From the NCBI RefSeq assembly GCF_021378075.1, contig NZ_JAJUOS010000012.1, forward strand, positions 38,414 to 102,413: a stretch of 64,000 nucleotides of DNA, read 5' to 3'. Positions 1-8,474 of this stretch are shown here, one piece after another (position 1 is the first letter of the stretch; the number at the start of each line of letters is the position of its first letter). The notes beneath the pieces are model-generated. The model saw nothing but the letters and a program-made list of their open reading frames with translations. It was not told the origin of the DNA and searched no databases. This DNA comes from Rhodobacter flavimaris (lineage in GTDB: Bacteria; Pseudomonadota; Alphaproteobacteria; Rhodobacterales; Rhodobacteraceae). Both the position numbers and the translations under genes were made by a program.

Positions 1-1
1 C

Positions 2-259
2 GGCTGGGACCCCGCGCGACGCATCCTGTGGGCCGACGAAAGCCTTGCGGGCGCCGCCGAAACTCTGGCGGGCCTGACGCCCGGCCCCTGGGCCATCCTA
101 ATCGGCCCCGAGGGCGGCTTTTCCGAACCTGAGCGGGCGAAACTCCGCGCCCTGCCCTTCGTCACGCCGGTCAGCCTTGGCCCGCGCATCCTGCGTGCCG
201 ACACTGCCGCCTGTGCGGCGATCACCCTTTGGCAGGCGGCCCTTGGGGATTGGCGATGA
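2..259 (+). CDS. rsmE: 16S rRNA m3U1498 methyltransferase RsmE (C-terminal part)
   Basis: This is the C-terminal 85 residues of RsmE, the SPOUT-fold enzyme that methylates N3 of U1498 in 16S rRNA using S-adenosylmethionine. The gene is cut by the left edge of the window. Two family signatures are visible: IGPEGGFSEPE, and LGPRILRADTAACAAI, which form the SAM-binding trefoil knot. Its TGA overlaps the ATG of the next gene (ATGA), so the two are probably co-transcribed. The identification is firm although the N-terminal PUA-like domain is outside the window. Confidence 0.93.
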   Translation, partial: GWDPARRILWADESLAGAAETLAGLTPGPWAILIGPEGGFSEPERAKLRALPFVTPVSLGPRILRADTAACAAITLWQAALGDWR

Positions 260-759
260 TCCGCCCCGAGCTGCGCGAGGCACTGGAGCGCCATGCCGAG
301 ACCGCCGCGGCCTTGGCCTCGACCGCGCTTGGCCTCTGGATCGCCTCGCTTGGCGGCTACATCCTTGTGCCTTTCGGGCTGGCGATGGCGGCGGTCTGCC
401 TTGGCTGGACGGCGCTTGCCTTTCGTCGCGCGCGTTTCGCCCGGCCGGTGTCGGAGCCCGGCCTTGTCGATCTCGACGAGGGACGCATCGGCTATTACGG
501 CGCGGGTCAGGGGCTTGGCGGCTATGTCGCGCTCGAAGATCTGACCGAGATCCGGCTTCTGAACCTCTCGGGCTCGCAATACTGGCGGCTCAAGTCCTCG
601 GATGGGCAGGCGATCATGATCCCCACGGCGGCGGCGGGCGGGGAAAAGCTGTATGACGCCTTCGCCACCCTGCCCGGCATCGACATGGGGGCGCTGACGG
701 TCGCACTTGATCGTCGCATTGCCGCACAAAGTCTGTGGACCCGCCCCGCGACGCGCTAA
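256..759 (+). CDS. Small membrane protein of unknown function
   Basis: This is a 167-residue protein. I chose ATG 256 because it overlaps the rsmE stop as ATGA; an upstream in-frame start would lie well inside rsmE. Residues about 17-55 form two closely spaced hydrophobic segments (STALGLWIASLGGYILV and FGLAMAAVCLGWTALAF). A soluble C-terminal domain of roughly 100 residues follows, with no motif I recognise. It lies between rsmE and gshA. The function is unknown; the topology (short hairpin anchor plus soluble domain) is the only firm statement. Confidence 0.75.
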   Translation: MIRPELREALERHAETAAALASTALGLWIASLGGYILVPFGLAMAAVCLGWTALAFRRARFARPVSEPGLVDLDEGRIGYYGAGQGLGGYVALEDLTEIRLLNLSGSQYWRLKSSDGQAIMIPTAAAGGEKLYDAFATLPGIDMGALTVALDRRIAAQSLWTRPATR

Positions 760-821
760 CTTGACACGGGGCGCCGATAGCGCCACCTGTTCCTTCCCGG
801 TTCCGTAAGAAAGGCAAGCCC

Positions 822-2195
822 ATGTCCATTCCTCAGCAAGGCGGCGGCCCTATCGAGCGGTTCGAGCAACTGGCCGAGTTCCTCGCCTCTGGCGAGAAAC
901 CGCGCGACGCTTGGCGGATCGGGACCGAGCATGAGAAATTCGGCTACTGCAAGGATGTGCTCAAGCCGCTGCCCTATGACGGCCCGCGCTCGATCAAGGC
1001 GATGCTCGAAGGGCTGCGCGACGAGTTCGGCTGGACTCCGGTCTATGAGCAGGACAACATCATCGGGCTGAGCTTCCCCGACGGCTCGAACGTCAGCCTC
1101 GAACCCGGCGGGCAGCTGGAGCTGTCGGGCGCGCCGCTCGAAACGATCCACCAGACCTGCGACGAGGTGAACGAGCACCTGCGCGAGGTGCAGACCATCG
1201 CCGACCGTATCGGCGCGCGCTTCATCGGGCTTGGCGCCGCGCCGGAATGGCACGCGGATGAGATGCCGATGATGCCCAAGGGCCGCTACCGGCTGATGAC
1301 CGACTACATGGACAAGGTCGGCACCATGGGCAAGACGATGATGTATCGCACCTGCACCGTGCAGGTGAACCTCGACTTCGGGTCCGAGGCCGACATGGTG
1401 CAGAAGATGCGCGTGGCGCTGTCGCTGCAACCGGTGGCGACGGCGCTCTTCGCCAATTCGCCCTTCCTCGATGGCAAGCCCAACGGCATGAAATCGTGGC
1501 GCGCCAATATCTGGCAAAACCTCGATCCGGCGCGCACGGGCATGCTGCCCTTCATGTTTGACGAGGGCGCAGGCTATGACGCCTATGTCGATTACGTCCT
1601 CGATGTTCCGATGTATTTCGTCTACCGCGACGGCAAGTATATCAACGCGCTCGGACAGTCGTTCCGCGACTTCCTGAAAGGCGAGCTGCCTGCGCTGCCG
1701 GGTGAAAAGCCCACGCTCTCGGACTGGGCCGATCACCTGACCACCGTGTTCCCCGAAGCGCGTTCGAAGAAATACATCGAGATGCGCGGCGCCGATGGCG
1801 GCCCGTGGCGTCGGCTCTGCGCGCTGCCCGCACTCTGGGTCGGGCTGATGTATGACCAGTCCGCGCTCGATGCCGCCTGGGATCTGGTGAAGGGCTGGGA
1901 CCACGAGACCCGTGAGGCCCTGCGCCGTGCTGCGGCCAAGGACGCGCTGCAAGGTGAGGTCAACGGCATCAAGCTGCATGACCTCGCGCGCGAGACGGTA
2001 GCGATTGCGAAATCGGGCCTCAAGGCGCGCGCCAAGCCCGGCGCGGGCGGGCTGATCCCGGACGAGACGCATTTCCTCAACGCGCTTGAGGAATCGGTCG
2101 AGACCGGACGGGTTCCGGCCGATGAGCTGCTCGAGAAATACCACGGCGAATGGAACGGCGATCTGAGCCGGATCTACGCCGAATACAGCTACTGA
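822..2195 (+). CDS. gshA: Glutamate-cysteine ligase, plant/alphaproteobacterial type
   Basis: This 457-residue enzyme makes gamma-glutamylcysteine from glutamate, cysteine and ATP, the first step of glutathione synthesis in the cytoplasm. Hallmarks of the plant-type family include TEHEKFGY near the N-terminus (about residue 36), MMPKGRYRLMTDYM (about residue 150) and MMYRTCTVQVNLDF shortly after. The length fits this class and differs from the longer enterobacterial GshA. ATG 822 follows a purine-rich site (AAGAAAGGCAAGCCC). The gene ends just before the convergent DUF805 gene. Identification is firm. Confidence 0.95.
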   Translation: MSIPQQGGGPIERFEQLAEFLASGEKPRDAWRIGTEHEKFGYCKDVLKPLPYDGPRSIKAMLEGLRDEFGWTPVYEQDNIIGLSFPDGSNVSLEPGGQLELSGAPLETIHQTCDEVNEHLREVQTIADRIGARFIGLGAAPEWHADEMPMMPKGRYRLMTDYMDKVGTMGKTMMYRTCTVQVNLDFGSEADMVQKMRVALSLQPVATALFANSPFLDGKPNGMKSWRANIWQNLDPARTGMLPFMFDEGAGYDAYVDYVLDVPMYFVYRDGKYINALGQSFRDFLKGELPALPGEKPTLSDWADHLTTVFPEARSKKYIEMRGADGGPWRRLCALPALWVGLMYDQSALDAAWDLVKGWDHETREALRRAAAKDALQGEVNGIKLHDLARETVAIAKSGLKARAKPGAGGLIPDETHFLNALEESVETGRVPADELLEKYHGEWNGDLSRIYAEYSY

Positions 2196-2198
2196 TCG

Positions 2199-2660
2199 CT
2201 AGCCGCGCGGCACCCTGGGGACCGAGCTTTCGCCCCAGGGATTGCCTCCCGCGCCGCCCGCACCACCGGAGCCGCCACCAAAGCGGTTCGCACCGGGCTG
2301 CGAGGGCTGGACGTAGAAATAGAGCAGTACAAGCCAGCCGATCAGCGGGATGAAGGCCACCAGAAGCCACCAGCCCGACTTGTCGATGTCATGCAGACGC
2401 CGCACCGCTGCGGCCAGCATCGGCAGGAACATCGCCAGCGAGAATATCCCGCCGAGCGGCCCACCCCGGTCCTCGTAGGCCCACATGCCGGGGCCGCGCG
2501 CCATGTGGCCAGTGCCGAAGATGATGTTGTCGAGTATCCCGAGCGCGATCTGACACAGGATGATGAAGAGCACGAAATACCAGTATTCCGAGCGCGCGGC
2601 GCGCCCCGAGAATGTCGCGTATTTCGACAGGCAAGTGCGAACGGCGCTTTTGAAATCCAT
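2199..2660 (-). CDS. DUF805 family inner-membrane protein
   Basis: This 153-residue membrane protein begins MDFKSAVRTCLSKYATFSGRA, the usual start of DUF805 proteins, followed by RSEYWYF. Three hydrophobic segments are visible at roughly residues 24-45, 78-95 and 103-125. The C-terminal tail is glycine-rich. I chose ATG 2660 because GGAGG lies five bases upstream; the in-frame TTG four codons earlier would bury that ribosome site. DUF805 has no established biochemical role. It converges on gshA. Confidence 0.85.
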   Translation of the reverse strand: MDFKSAVRTCLSKYATFSGRAARSEYWYFVLFIILCQIALGILDNIIFGTGHMARGPGMWAYEDRGGPLGGIFSLAMFLPMLAAAVRRLHDIDKSGWWLLVAFIPLIGWLVLLYFYVQPSQPGANRFGGGSGGAGGAGGNPWGESSVPRVPRG

Positions 2661-2725
2661 CTTGGCCTCCAATCGTCTGGGGCCATTTCACCACCGTTGC
2701 GGTGATTTTCCAATGGCCCTCGCGC

Positions 2726-3772
2726 CTAAAGGTTATCCTCGACGCGAAACCCCTCGGGGATGGCGTCGCGCCCCTCCAGCACCAGATCGGACATGACCTG
2801 CGCGACCTTGGGCGCCATGCCGAAGCCGATCTTGAACCCGCCATTGGCGATGAAATGCCCGGCGCGGCCCGGCCAGGCGCCCAGCATCGGCGCGCGGGAC
2901 CGCGCCCGGGGCCGCACGCCTGCCCAACGATCCACCACCTCGGCGCCCTCCAGCACCGGGCAGAGGCGCCGTGCCTTGGCGACCAGATCGTCAAGCTGCG
3001 CATCGGTCGTGTCGGGGGCGTCAAACTCGCGCTCGGAGGTCGAGCCGATGGCGACCGTGCCATCGGCATGGGGCACGATATGCACGCTCTCGGCATAGAC
3101 CTGCGGGACCGCGCCCGCGTCAAAGCGCAACAGCGCCGACTGGCCCTTGATCCCGCCGCCCACGGTCTTGCCGAAGGCCGCGTTCAATTCCAGCAACCCC
3201 TGCCAGCCGGTGGCGTGGATCACCGGGCCGATCTCGTCACCTTCGCCGATCACGATCTCACCGCCCAACGCGGTGATCGCGGCGGCGAGCGCCGCGCCCG
3301 CCGCGCGGGGGGCCGCCCGCGCGCTTAGCGTGTCATGGATCACAAGGCCCGTGGGCGAGAGCGGCGCGAGGGCGCCAAACTCGGACAGCGGCGCGACGCG
3401 CCAGACGGCGGCCTCGCCCCAATGCGCGAACGCACCCGCCGCGCGTTCTTCGGCCCGTGCCACGGCGACGTCATCGGCCAGCGGCTGGATCCGTCCAAGC
3501 CGTGCATAGCCCGCATCCTTGCCGCCCGCCGCGCGCACACCTGCCCAGAAGGCTTCAGCCATCAGCAGGCTTTCCAGCTGGAACTGCTTCTTGGGGTTCC
3601 AGTTCTCGGGCACATGCGGCGCGAGCGCGCCAACCGTTCCGCCAGACGACCCCGCCCCAAGCCGCACCGTCTCAATCAGGCGCACCTTGATGCCTCGACG
3701 CGCAAGTTCGTATCCGCAGGCCAGACCGAAGGCGCCGCCGCCGCGCACCGTCACCCATTCGCCTCTTGCCAT
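2726..3772 (-). CDS. FAD-dependent oxidoreductase, likely the MnmC(o)-type partner of MnmD
   Basis: This is a 348-residue DAO-fold flavoprotein. The N-terminus has a Rossmann FAD motif (RGGGAFGLACGYELARRG, GxGxxG pattern) and the C-terminus has the family-typical FIANGGFKIGFGMAP. In enterobacteria, MnmC fuses a methyltransferase to an FAD oxidoreductase that removes the carboxymethyl group from cmnm5(s2)U34 of tRNA. Here the methyltransferase half (mnmD) lies immediately divergent, so I infer this gene supplies the oxidase half. That link rests on neighbourhood and fold, and a D-amino-acid-oxidase-like role on a small amine is the alternative. ATG 3772 has an AAAGGGG site upstream. Confidence 0.7.
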   Translation of the reverse strand: MARGEWVTVRGGGAFGLACGYELARRGIKVRLIETVRLGAGSSGGTVGALAPHVPENWNPKKQFQLESLLMAEAFWAGVRAAGGKDAGYARLGRIQPLADDVAVARAEERAAGAFAHWGEAAVWRVAPLSEFGALAPLSPTGLVIHDTLSARAAPRAAGAALAAAITALGGEIVIGEGDEIGPVIHATGWQGLLELNAAFGKTVGGGIKGQSALLRFDAGAVPQVYAESVHIVPHADGTVAIGSTSEREFDAPDTTDAQLDDLVAKARRLCPVLEGAEVVDRWAGVRPRARSRAPMLGAWPGRAGHFIANGGFKIGFGMAPKVAQVMSDLVLEGRDAIPEGFRVEDNL

Positions 3773-3827
3773 TGCCTGCCCCTTTCGCCAGTGTCGCGCG
3801 GACCTTCCGTCCAAGGCACTACCCCCG

Positions 3828-4496
3828 ATGACCCTCCCTGACCAGAGCCAAGCCGCGCTCGACTGGCGCGACGGATCGACCCCCGTTTCGACGCGCTTCG
3901 ACGATCCGTATTTCAGCCTCGCCAATGGCCTGGCCGAGACGCGCCACGTCTTTCTGGCGGGCAACGGCCTGCCCGAGCGGCTGCGACCGGGCTTTCAGAT
4001 CGCGGAACTTGGCTTTGGAACCGGGCTGAACCTTTTGGCCACGGTAATCGCGGCGGGCGATGTGCCGATCAGCTTCACCTCGTTCGAGGCCTTCCCGATG
4101 TCCGCCCCCGAGATCGCCCGCGCCCTGACCGCCTTCCCCGAGGCGCTGGCCGTCGCCGCGCCCTTCCTTGAGGCATGGGAGCAAGGCCGCACCCGCTTTA
4201 CCATCGGCGCGATCGAGGTCGAGGTGATCCTGGGCGACGCGCGTCAGTCCCTGCCCGCGTGGCAGGGCCGTGCCGATGCCTGGTTCCTTGACGGCTTTTC
4301 CCCCGCCAAAAACCCCGAGCTGTGGGGCGAAGATTTGATGGCCGAGGTCGCGCATCACACCGCGCCGGGCGGCACCTTCGCTACCTATACCGCCGCGGGC
4401 TTCGTGCGCCGCAGCCTTGCCGCCGCGGGCTTCGCGGTCGAACGCGCGCCGGGTCACGCCGGCAAGCGCCACATGAGCCGGGGCGTCAGGCAATGA
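3828..4496 (+). CDS. mnmD: tRNA 5-aminomethyl-2-thiouridine methyltransferase MnmD
   Basis: This 222-residue SAM-dependent methyltransferase converts nm5(s2)U34 to mnm5(s2)U34 in tRNA. It carries the SAM-binding motif ELGFGTGLNLL (about residue 58) and the signature DAWFLDGFSPAKNPELW (about residue 148), both diagnostic for the MnmC N-terminal domain. It is a free-standing version of that domain with no fused oxidase. ATG 3828 is the first start that matches the family N-terminus (WRDGSTPVSTRFDDPYFS). Its stop overlaps the ATG of the downstream transporter gene. Confidence 0.9.
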   Translation: MTLPDQSQAALDWRDGSTPVSTRFDDPYFSLANGLAETRHVFLAGNGLPERLRPGFQIAELGFGTGLNLLATVIAAGDVPISFTSFEAFPMSAPEIARALTAFPEALAVAAPFLEAWEQGRTRFTIGAIEVEVILGDARQSLPAWQGRADAWFLDGFSPAKNPELWGEDLMAEVAHHTAPGGTFATYTAAGFVRRSLAAAGFAVERAPGHAGKRHMSRGVRQ

Positions 4497-5371
4497 CCGA
4501 GCAGAACACCAGCCGGGGCATCCTGCTCATGGCGATCGTCACCTTCATCTTCGCGATGCAGGACGGCATCTCGCGCCACCTCGCCGAGACCTACAACGTC
4601 TATATGGCGCTGATGGTGCGCTTCTGGTTCTTCGCCGGTTTCGTGCTGGTCGTGGCCGCGCGCGCTCCGGGCGGACTGCGCCGCGCCACGCGTTCGGCCC
4701 ATCCTTGGCTGCAGGTCTTCCGCTCAGTCGTGCTGATCGTCGAGGTGATCGTAATGGTGCAAAGCTTCGTCTACCTCGGCCTGGTCGAGAGCCATGCGGT
4801 CTTTGCCTGCTATCCGCTGCTGGTCGCGGCGCTTTCGGGGCCTGTACTGGGCGAGCGCGTGGGCTGGCGGCGTCTTGTGGCCATCGGGATCGGCTTCGTC
4901 GGCGTTCTGATCATCCTCGAGCCGGGCTTCGGCGTATTCTCGCCCTACGCCCTGATCCCGCTCGCCGCGGCACTCTTGTTCGCGCTCTACTCTCTGCTGA
5001 CGCGCTATGTGGGCCGGAAAGACCCGACCTCGGTTTCGTTCTTCTATACCGGAGTCGTCGGGGCGGCCGTGGTGACCGCCGTGGGCCTGCCCTATTGGAT
5101 GCCGATGACGCCGGGCGACTGGGGCTGGATGGCCGTTCTGTGCTGCACGGCCTCGGTCGGGCATTACCTTTTGATCAAGGCCTATGAGATTGCCGAAGCC
5201 TCGGCGATCCAGCCTTTCGCCTATCTGCAACTGGTCTGGGCCTCTGCACTTGGCCTTGCAGTCTTCGACGAGACGCTGGAGGCCAACGTGGTGATCGGCG
5301 GCGCCATCGTCGTGTCGGCGGGTCTGTTCACCCTTTGGCGCGCAAGGCTGCGCAGCATCGGCAAGGCTTAG
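4493..5371 (+). CDS. DMT/EamA-family membrane transporter
   Basis: This 292-residue integral membrane protein has about ten hydrophobic segments arranged as two EamA repeats, as in drug/metabolite transporters of the RhaT-like group. ATG 4493 overlaps the mnmD stop (ATGA), pointing to translational coupling; a more upstream in-frame start would lie inside mnmD. The substrate cannot be read from the sequence. The gene ends in a 4-nt convergent overlap with the lytic transglycosylase gene. Confidence 0.85.
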   Translation: MTEQNTSRGILLMAIVTFIFAMQDGISRHLAETYNVYMALMVRFWFFAGFVLVVAARAPGGLRRATRSAHPWLQVFRSVVLIVEVIVMVQSFVYLGLVESHAVFACYPLLVAALSGPVLGERVGWRRLVAIGIGFVGVLIILEPGFGVFSPYALIPLAAALLFALYSLLTRYVGRKDPTSVSFFYTGVVGAAVVTAVGLPYWMPMTPGDWGWMAVLCCTASVGHYLLIKAYEIAEASAIQPFAYLQLVWASALGLAVFDETLEANVVIGGAIVVSAGLFTLWRARLRSIGKA

Positions 5372-7305
5372 GGCGCAAGCCCGCGCAATTCGTCCGAGAA
5401 CTTCACCGCCGGTTTGCCAAGGCGCGCGCGATAGACCGGCAGGCTTTCGGCCACGCGCATGACGTAATTGCGGGTCTCGGTGAAGGGGATCATCTCGATC
5501 CAGTCCACCACATCGGCGGTGGGCAGGCGCGGGTCGCCGCGTTCCTCGATCCAGCGGCGCGGACGGCCGGGGCCTGCGTTGTAGCCCGCCGCCACCAGCA
5601 CCGGCGAGGCGCCGAACTCACTGCGCAGCTTGGCCAGATACGCCCCCCCGAGTCGCGCGTTATAGGTCGGGTCCGAGGTCAGGCGGCCGAGGTCATAGGG
5701 CTGGCCGATCTGCGCGGCCATCATCTTGGCTGTGCCCGGCATGAGCTGCATCAAGCCGCGCGCGCCCGCATGGCTGACCACAGCCGGGTCGAACTCGCTC
5801 TCGCGCCGGGCGATGGACAGCGCCAGTTCCTCGGGCACGCCCAGATCATGCGTCGTCAGTTCGGGGATCGGGTAATAGGCCGAGACCAGCACCACCCCTT
5901 CATTCGCGGCGCGCTTGGCAAGGCTCAGCGCCAGATGTGCGTTCTTCCACTCAAGCGCGAGACCGGCCAGTGGCGCGATTTGGTCCGAGGGCAAGCTTTC
6001 CTCAAGATGCAGCAGGAACCGCTCGGCCAGTGCCTCCTGCCCTGCCTCATGCAAAAGAACACCAGCCTGGAAGACCGAATGCCCGGTGTAGCTGCCCTGC
6101 CGCCAGTCGGGCAGCGCGGGCGGCGCGGCAAAGGCCGGATCAAGCGGCACCCCCGCGCGCTCGGCCGACAGAAGGCCGTAAAACGCGGTCTGCCAGCGCG
6201 CGCCCTCGGCATAGGCGGCCTGCGCCTCGGCGGGCTTACCCAGACGTTCCAGCGCACGGCCACGCCAATAGGCCCCGCGCGAGGCACTGATCGGACTTTG
6301 CACGGCGGCGCTGAAGGCCTCGAAATGTTGCAACGCGACCGGCGCATCGCCTAGCTTCAGCGCGGCATAGCCCGCGAGCCACTCCAATTCAGCATAGTCA
6401 CTGCCCTGTGCCCCCAGCCGATGGCGGGCCGCAACCTTGTAAGCCGTGCGCGCATCGCCGGCCCGTAGGAACCAGCGCGCAAGATTGCCGCGCAGCGCCG
6501 TCCAATGCTTCGGATCACCCAGACTTTCGGCATCGACCGAGCGTTCCAGCACCAGATCCGCCGCCGCGCCCTCAAGATCATTGCGCCAGCGCCACATCGC
6601 GCGGTCAAGCGCCAAACCCGGCGAGCCGAGCATCCGCTCGGGCACCGCTGCCACCAGCGTGTCCACGCCCTTTTCCCGCGCCTGCAAGGCGATCCGCGCC
6701 GCAGCCACGGCCCGCGTGCCCGATGTCACCAAGTCAAGCATCCGCCGCGCTTGGTCAAGTTCACCCGCGTCCAGCATCGCCTGCATCCGCCCGCCGTGAT
6801 GCTCGGCCAACAGATCGCCGTGACGCGCGACGAATGCGGACTGCTCATCGGCGCTCATTTCAAGCCTGCGCCAGGCGACGGCGGCCACCGTCCCGGCCTG
6901 CGCCGCCTGCCCGGTGGTCTGCAACGCATCGACCAAAGCGATCGCGCCGTCACCCGTCTGCGGGGCGCTGTGCGAGAAATAGGCGATCACCCGATCCGCG
7001 GGCACCCCGGCCAACGTCGCCTCGCCCTTGCGGCGCAACAGCTCCATCCCCGGCCAATCGGCACGGCGGCGACTGAAATCGGCGTAATCCGCAAAAGCCC
7101 CCTCACCCGCGCGCAGCCGATGCCACTCGACGATGTCAAAGGCGAGCGGCCCCGCGCTCCGCGCACTGGCCTGCGCCTTGTCCCAGTCGCTTGCACCGAC
7201 CGCCCGCATGGCCACCGCAAGGGCCTGCGGATCGTCCGCGCGCGCGGGCGCGGCAATAGCAAGGGAGGCGGCCAGCAGGGCCGCTAGGGTAAGCTGTCGG
7301 ATCAT
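5368..7305 (-). CDS. Soluble lytic murein transglycosylase (Slt70-like)
   Basis: This 645-residue periplasmic enzyme cleaves the MurNAc-GlcNAc bond of peptidoglycan non-hydrolytically, leaving 1,6-anhydroMurNAc. A signal peptide occupies residues 1-23 ([23 protein letters not shown]). An alpha-helical superhelix region (the doughnut of Slt70) follows. The catalytic SLT domain starts near residue 490, with the catalytic Glu at about residue 502 (ARRESEFDP), then [13 protein letters not shown] and [13 protein letters not shown] 7305 was chosen because it places the signal peptide at the N-terminus. It is divergent from dapA. Confidence 0.92.
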   Translation of the reverse strand: MIRQLTLAALLAASLAIAAPARADDPQALAVAMRAVGASDWDKAQASARSAGPLAFDIVEWHRLRAGEGAFADYADFSRRRADWPGMELLRRKGEATLAGVPADRVIAYFSHSAPQTGDGAIALVDALQTTGQAAQAGTVAAVAWRRLEMSADEQSAFVARHGDLLAEHHGGRMQAMLDAGELDQARRMLDLVTSGTRAVAAARIALQAREKGVDTLVAAVPERMLGSPGLALDRAMWRWRNDLEGAAADLVLERSVDAESLGDPKHWTALRGNLARWFLRAGDARTAYKVAARHRLGAQGSDYAELEWLAGYAALKLGDAPVALQHFEAFSAAVQSPISASRGAYWRGRALERLGKPAEAQAAYAEGARWQTAFYGLLSAERAGVPLDPAFAAPPALPDWRQGSYTGHSVFQAGVLLHEAGQEALAERFLLHLEESLPSDQIAPLAGLALEWKNAHLALSLAKRAANEGVVLVSAYYPIPELTTHDLGVPEELALSIARRESEFDPAVVSHAGARGLMQLMPGTAKMMAAQIGQPYDLGRLTSDPTYNARLGGAYLAKLRSEFGASPVLVAAGYNAGPGRPRRWIEERGDPRLPTADVVDWIEMIPFTETRNYVMRVAESLPVYRARLGKPAVKFSDELRGLAP

Positions 7306-7441
7306 GGCCTGCTCGGGTGTTTTCCCCTTCCTGCCCGTTCGAGGGGGTCGATGCAATTCACAAGTTGGCAAGGGCGCGGCGCTCGCCTATGTTCCGCGCG
7401 ATTTCAACGGGCGAATCCGCCCATCTCTCAAGGAGCGTGTC

Positions 7442-8314
7442 ATGTTCAAAGGGTCCTTCCCCGCACTCATCACGCCGTTCAAGAACGGCGAGCTGGATCT
7501 GGACACGCTCAAGAAACTTGTCGAATGGCATATCGAGCAGGGCAGCCACGGCCTCGTGCCGGTGGGCACCACGGGCGAGAGCCCGACGCTGAGCCATGAC
7601 GAGCATAATCGCGTGATCGAAGAGGTCGTGAAGGCCGCTGCCGGTCGTATCCCGGTCATCGCCGGCGCTGGCTCGAACGCGACCGCCGAAGGGGTGGAGC
7701 TGATCCGCCATGCCGAGGCCGCTGGCGCCGACGCGGCGCTGGTCGTTACGCCCTATTACAACAAGCCGACGCAGGGCGGCATGATCGCGCATTTCACCGC
7801 GATGCACGATGCCAGCACCCTGCCGATCGTGATCTACAACATCCCAGGCCGCTCGGTCGTGGACATGTCGCCCGAAACCATGGGCGAGCTGGCAAAACTG
7901 CCGCGCATCGTCGGCGTCAAGGACGCCACCGGCGATCTGGCGCGTGTGGCCAAGCAGCGCCTGACCTGCGGGGCGGATTTCGTCCAGCTCTCGGGCGAGG
8001 ATGCGACCGCCGTCGGCTTCAACGCGATGGGCGGCGTAGGCTGCATCTCGGTCACCGCGAACGTCGCGCCCAAGCTCTGCGCCGAAATGCAGGAAGCGAC
8101 GCTGTCCGGCGACTACACCAAGGCGATGGAGTATCAGGACAAGCTGATGCCGCTCCATATCGCGATCTTCCTTGAGCCGGGTGTGGCGGGGGCGAAGTAT
8201 GCGCTATCGAAACTCGGGCTGTGCTCGGCCGAAGTGCGTCTACCCCTCACCGAGCTTTCGGACGCGACCAAAACCAAGATCGACGCGGCCATGCAGCACG
8301 CGGGCCTGATCTGA
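7442..8314 (+). CDS. dapA: 4-hydroxy-tetrahydrodipicolinate synthase
   Basis: This 290-residue TIM-barrel enzyme condenses pyruvate with aspartate semialdehyde in the lysine and diaminopimelate pathway. The Schiff-base lysine is Lys160 (GVKDATGD), the catalytic tyrosine is Tyr132 (IYNIPGRS), and the GTTGE loop at 42-46 binds pyruvate. These positions match the E. coli enzyme to within one residue. ATG 7442 has an AAGGAG site seven bases upstream. It is followed by a strong terminator hairpin and lies divergent from a cell-wall transglycosylase. Confidence 0.97.
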   Translation: MFKGSFPALITPFKNGELDLDTLKKLVEWHIEQGSHGLVPVGTTGESPTLSHDEHNRVIEEVVKAAAGRIPVIAGAGSNATAEGVELIRHAEAAGADAALVVTPYYNKPTQGGMIAHFTAMHDASTLPIVIYNIPGRSVVDMSPETMGELAKLPRIVGVKDATGDLARVAKQRLTCGADFVQLSGEDATAVGFNAMGGVGCISVTANVAPKLCAEMQEATLSGDYTKAMEYQDKLMPLHIAIFLEPGVAGAKYALSKLGLCSAEVRLPLTELSDATKTKIDAAMQHAGLI

Positions 8315-8337
8315 TACAGCGCAATATCGGAACGAAG

Positions 8338-8363
8338 AGAGGGGGGCGTTGCCCCCCTCTTTG
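8338..8363 (+). terminator. Rho-independent terminator after dapA
   Basis: A perfect 10-bp stem (AGAGGGGGGC, 8338-8347, with GCCCCCCTCT, 8351-8360) has a 3-base loop and is followed by TTG and CTTT. It lies 24 bases after the dapA stop. The short T run makes it a moderate terminator by eye; the stem itself is unambiguous. Confidence 0.8.
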
Positions 8364-8376
8364 CTTTCGCAAATTC

Positions 8377-8444
8377 ACCCCCCAAGGTATTTGAACCAAG
8401 AAGAAAGACAGCCCACTTCTTCTTGGCGGAAATACCTCGGGGGT
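8377..8444. repeat. 28-bp near-perfect inverted repeat between convergent genes
   Basis: The left arm (8377-8405) and right arm (8417-8444) read, on opposite strands, as C5-(A/G)-AGGTATTT-3 variable bases-CCAAGAAGAA, with an 11-base gap. Only four positions differ between the arms. It lies between convergent dapA and the GS-like gene. From memory, units with this GAGGTATTT...AAGAAGAA pattern recur downstream of genes in Rhodobacteraceae genomes; no other copy was noticed in this window. It could be a bidirectional transcription or mRNA-processing element, or a miniature repeat. Confidence 0.75.
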
Positions 8445-8463
8445 CCGGGGGCAGCGCCCCCGG
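8445..8463 (-). terminator. GC-rich hairpin before the GS-like gene end
   Basis: A perfect 8-bp stem (CCGGGGGC / GCCCCCGG) has an AGC loop and starts directly after the right arm of the 28-bp inverted repeat. It lies 11 bases beyond the stop of the minus-strand GS-like gene. There is no T run, so any terminator role is uncertain; it may protect the 3' end of the mRNA. Confidence 0.5.
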
Positions 8464-8474
8464 CCTCGGCCCGT

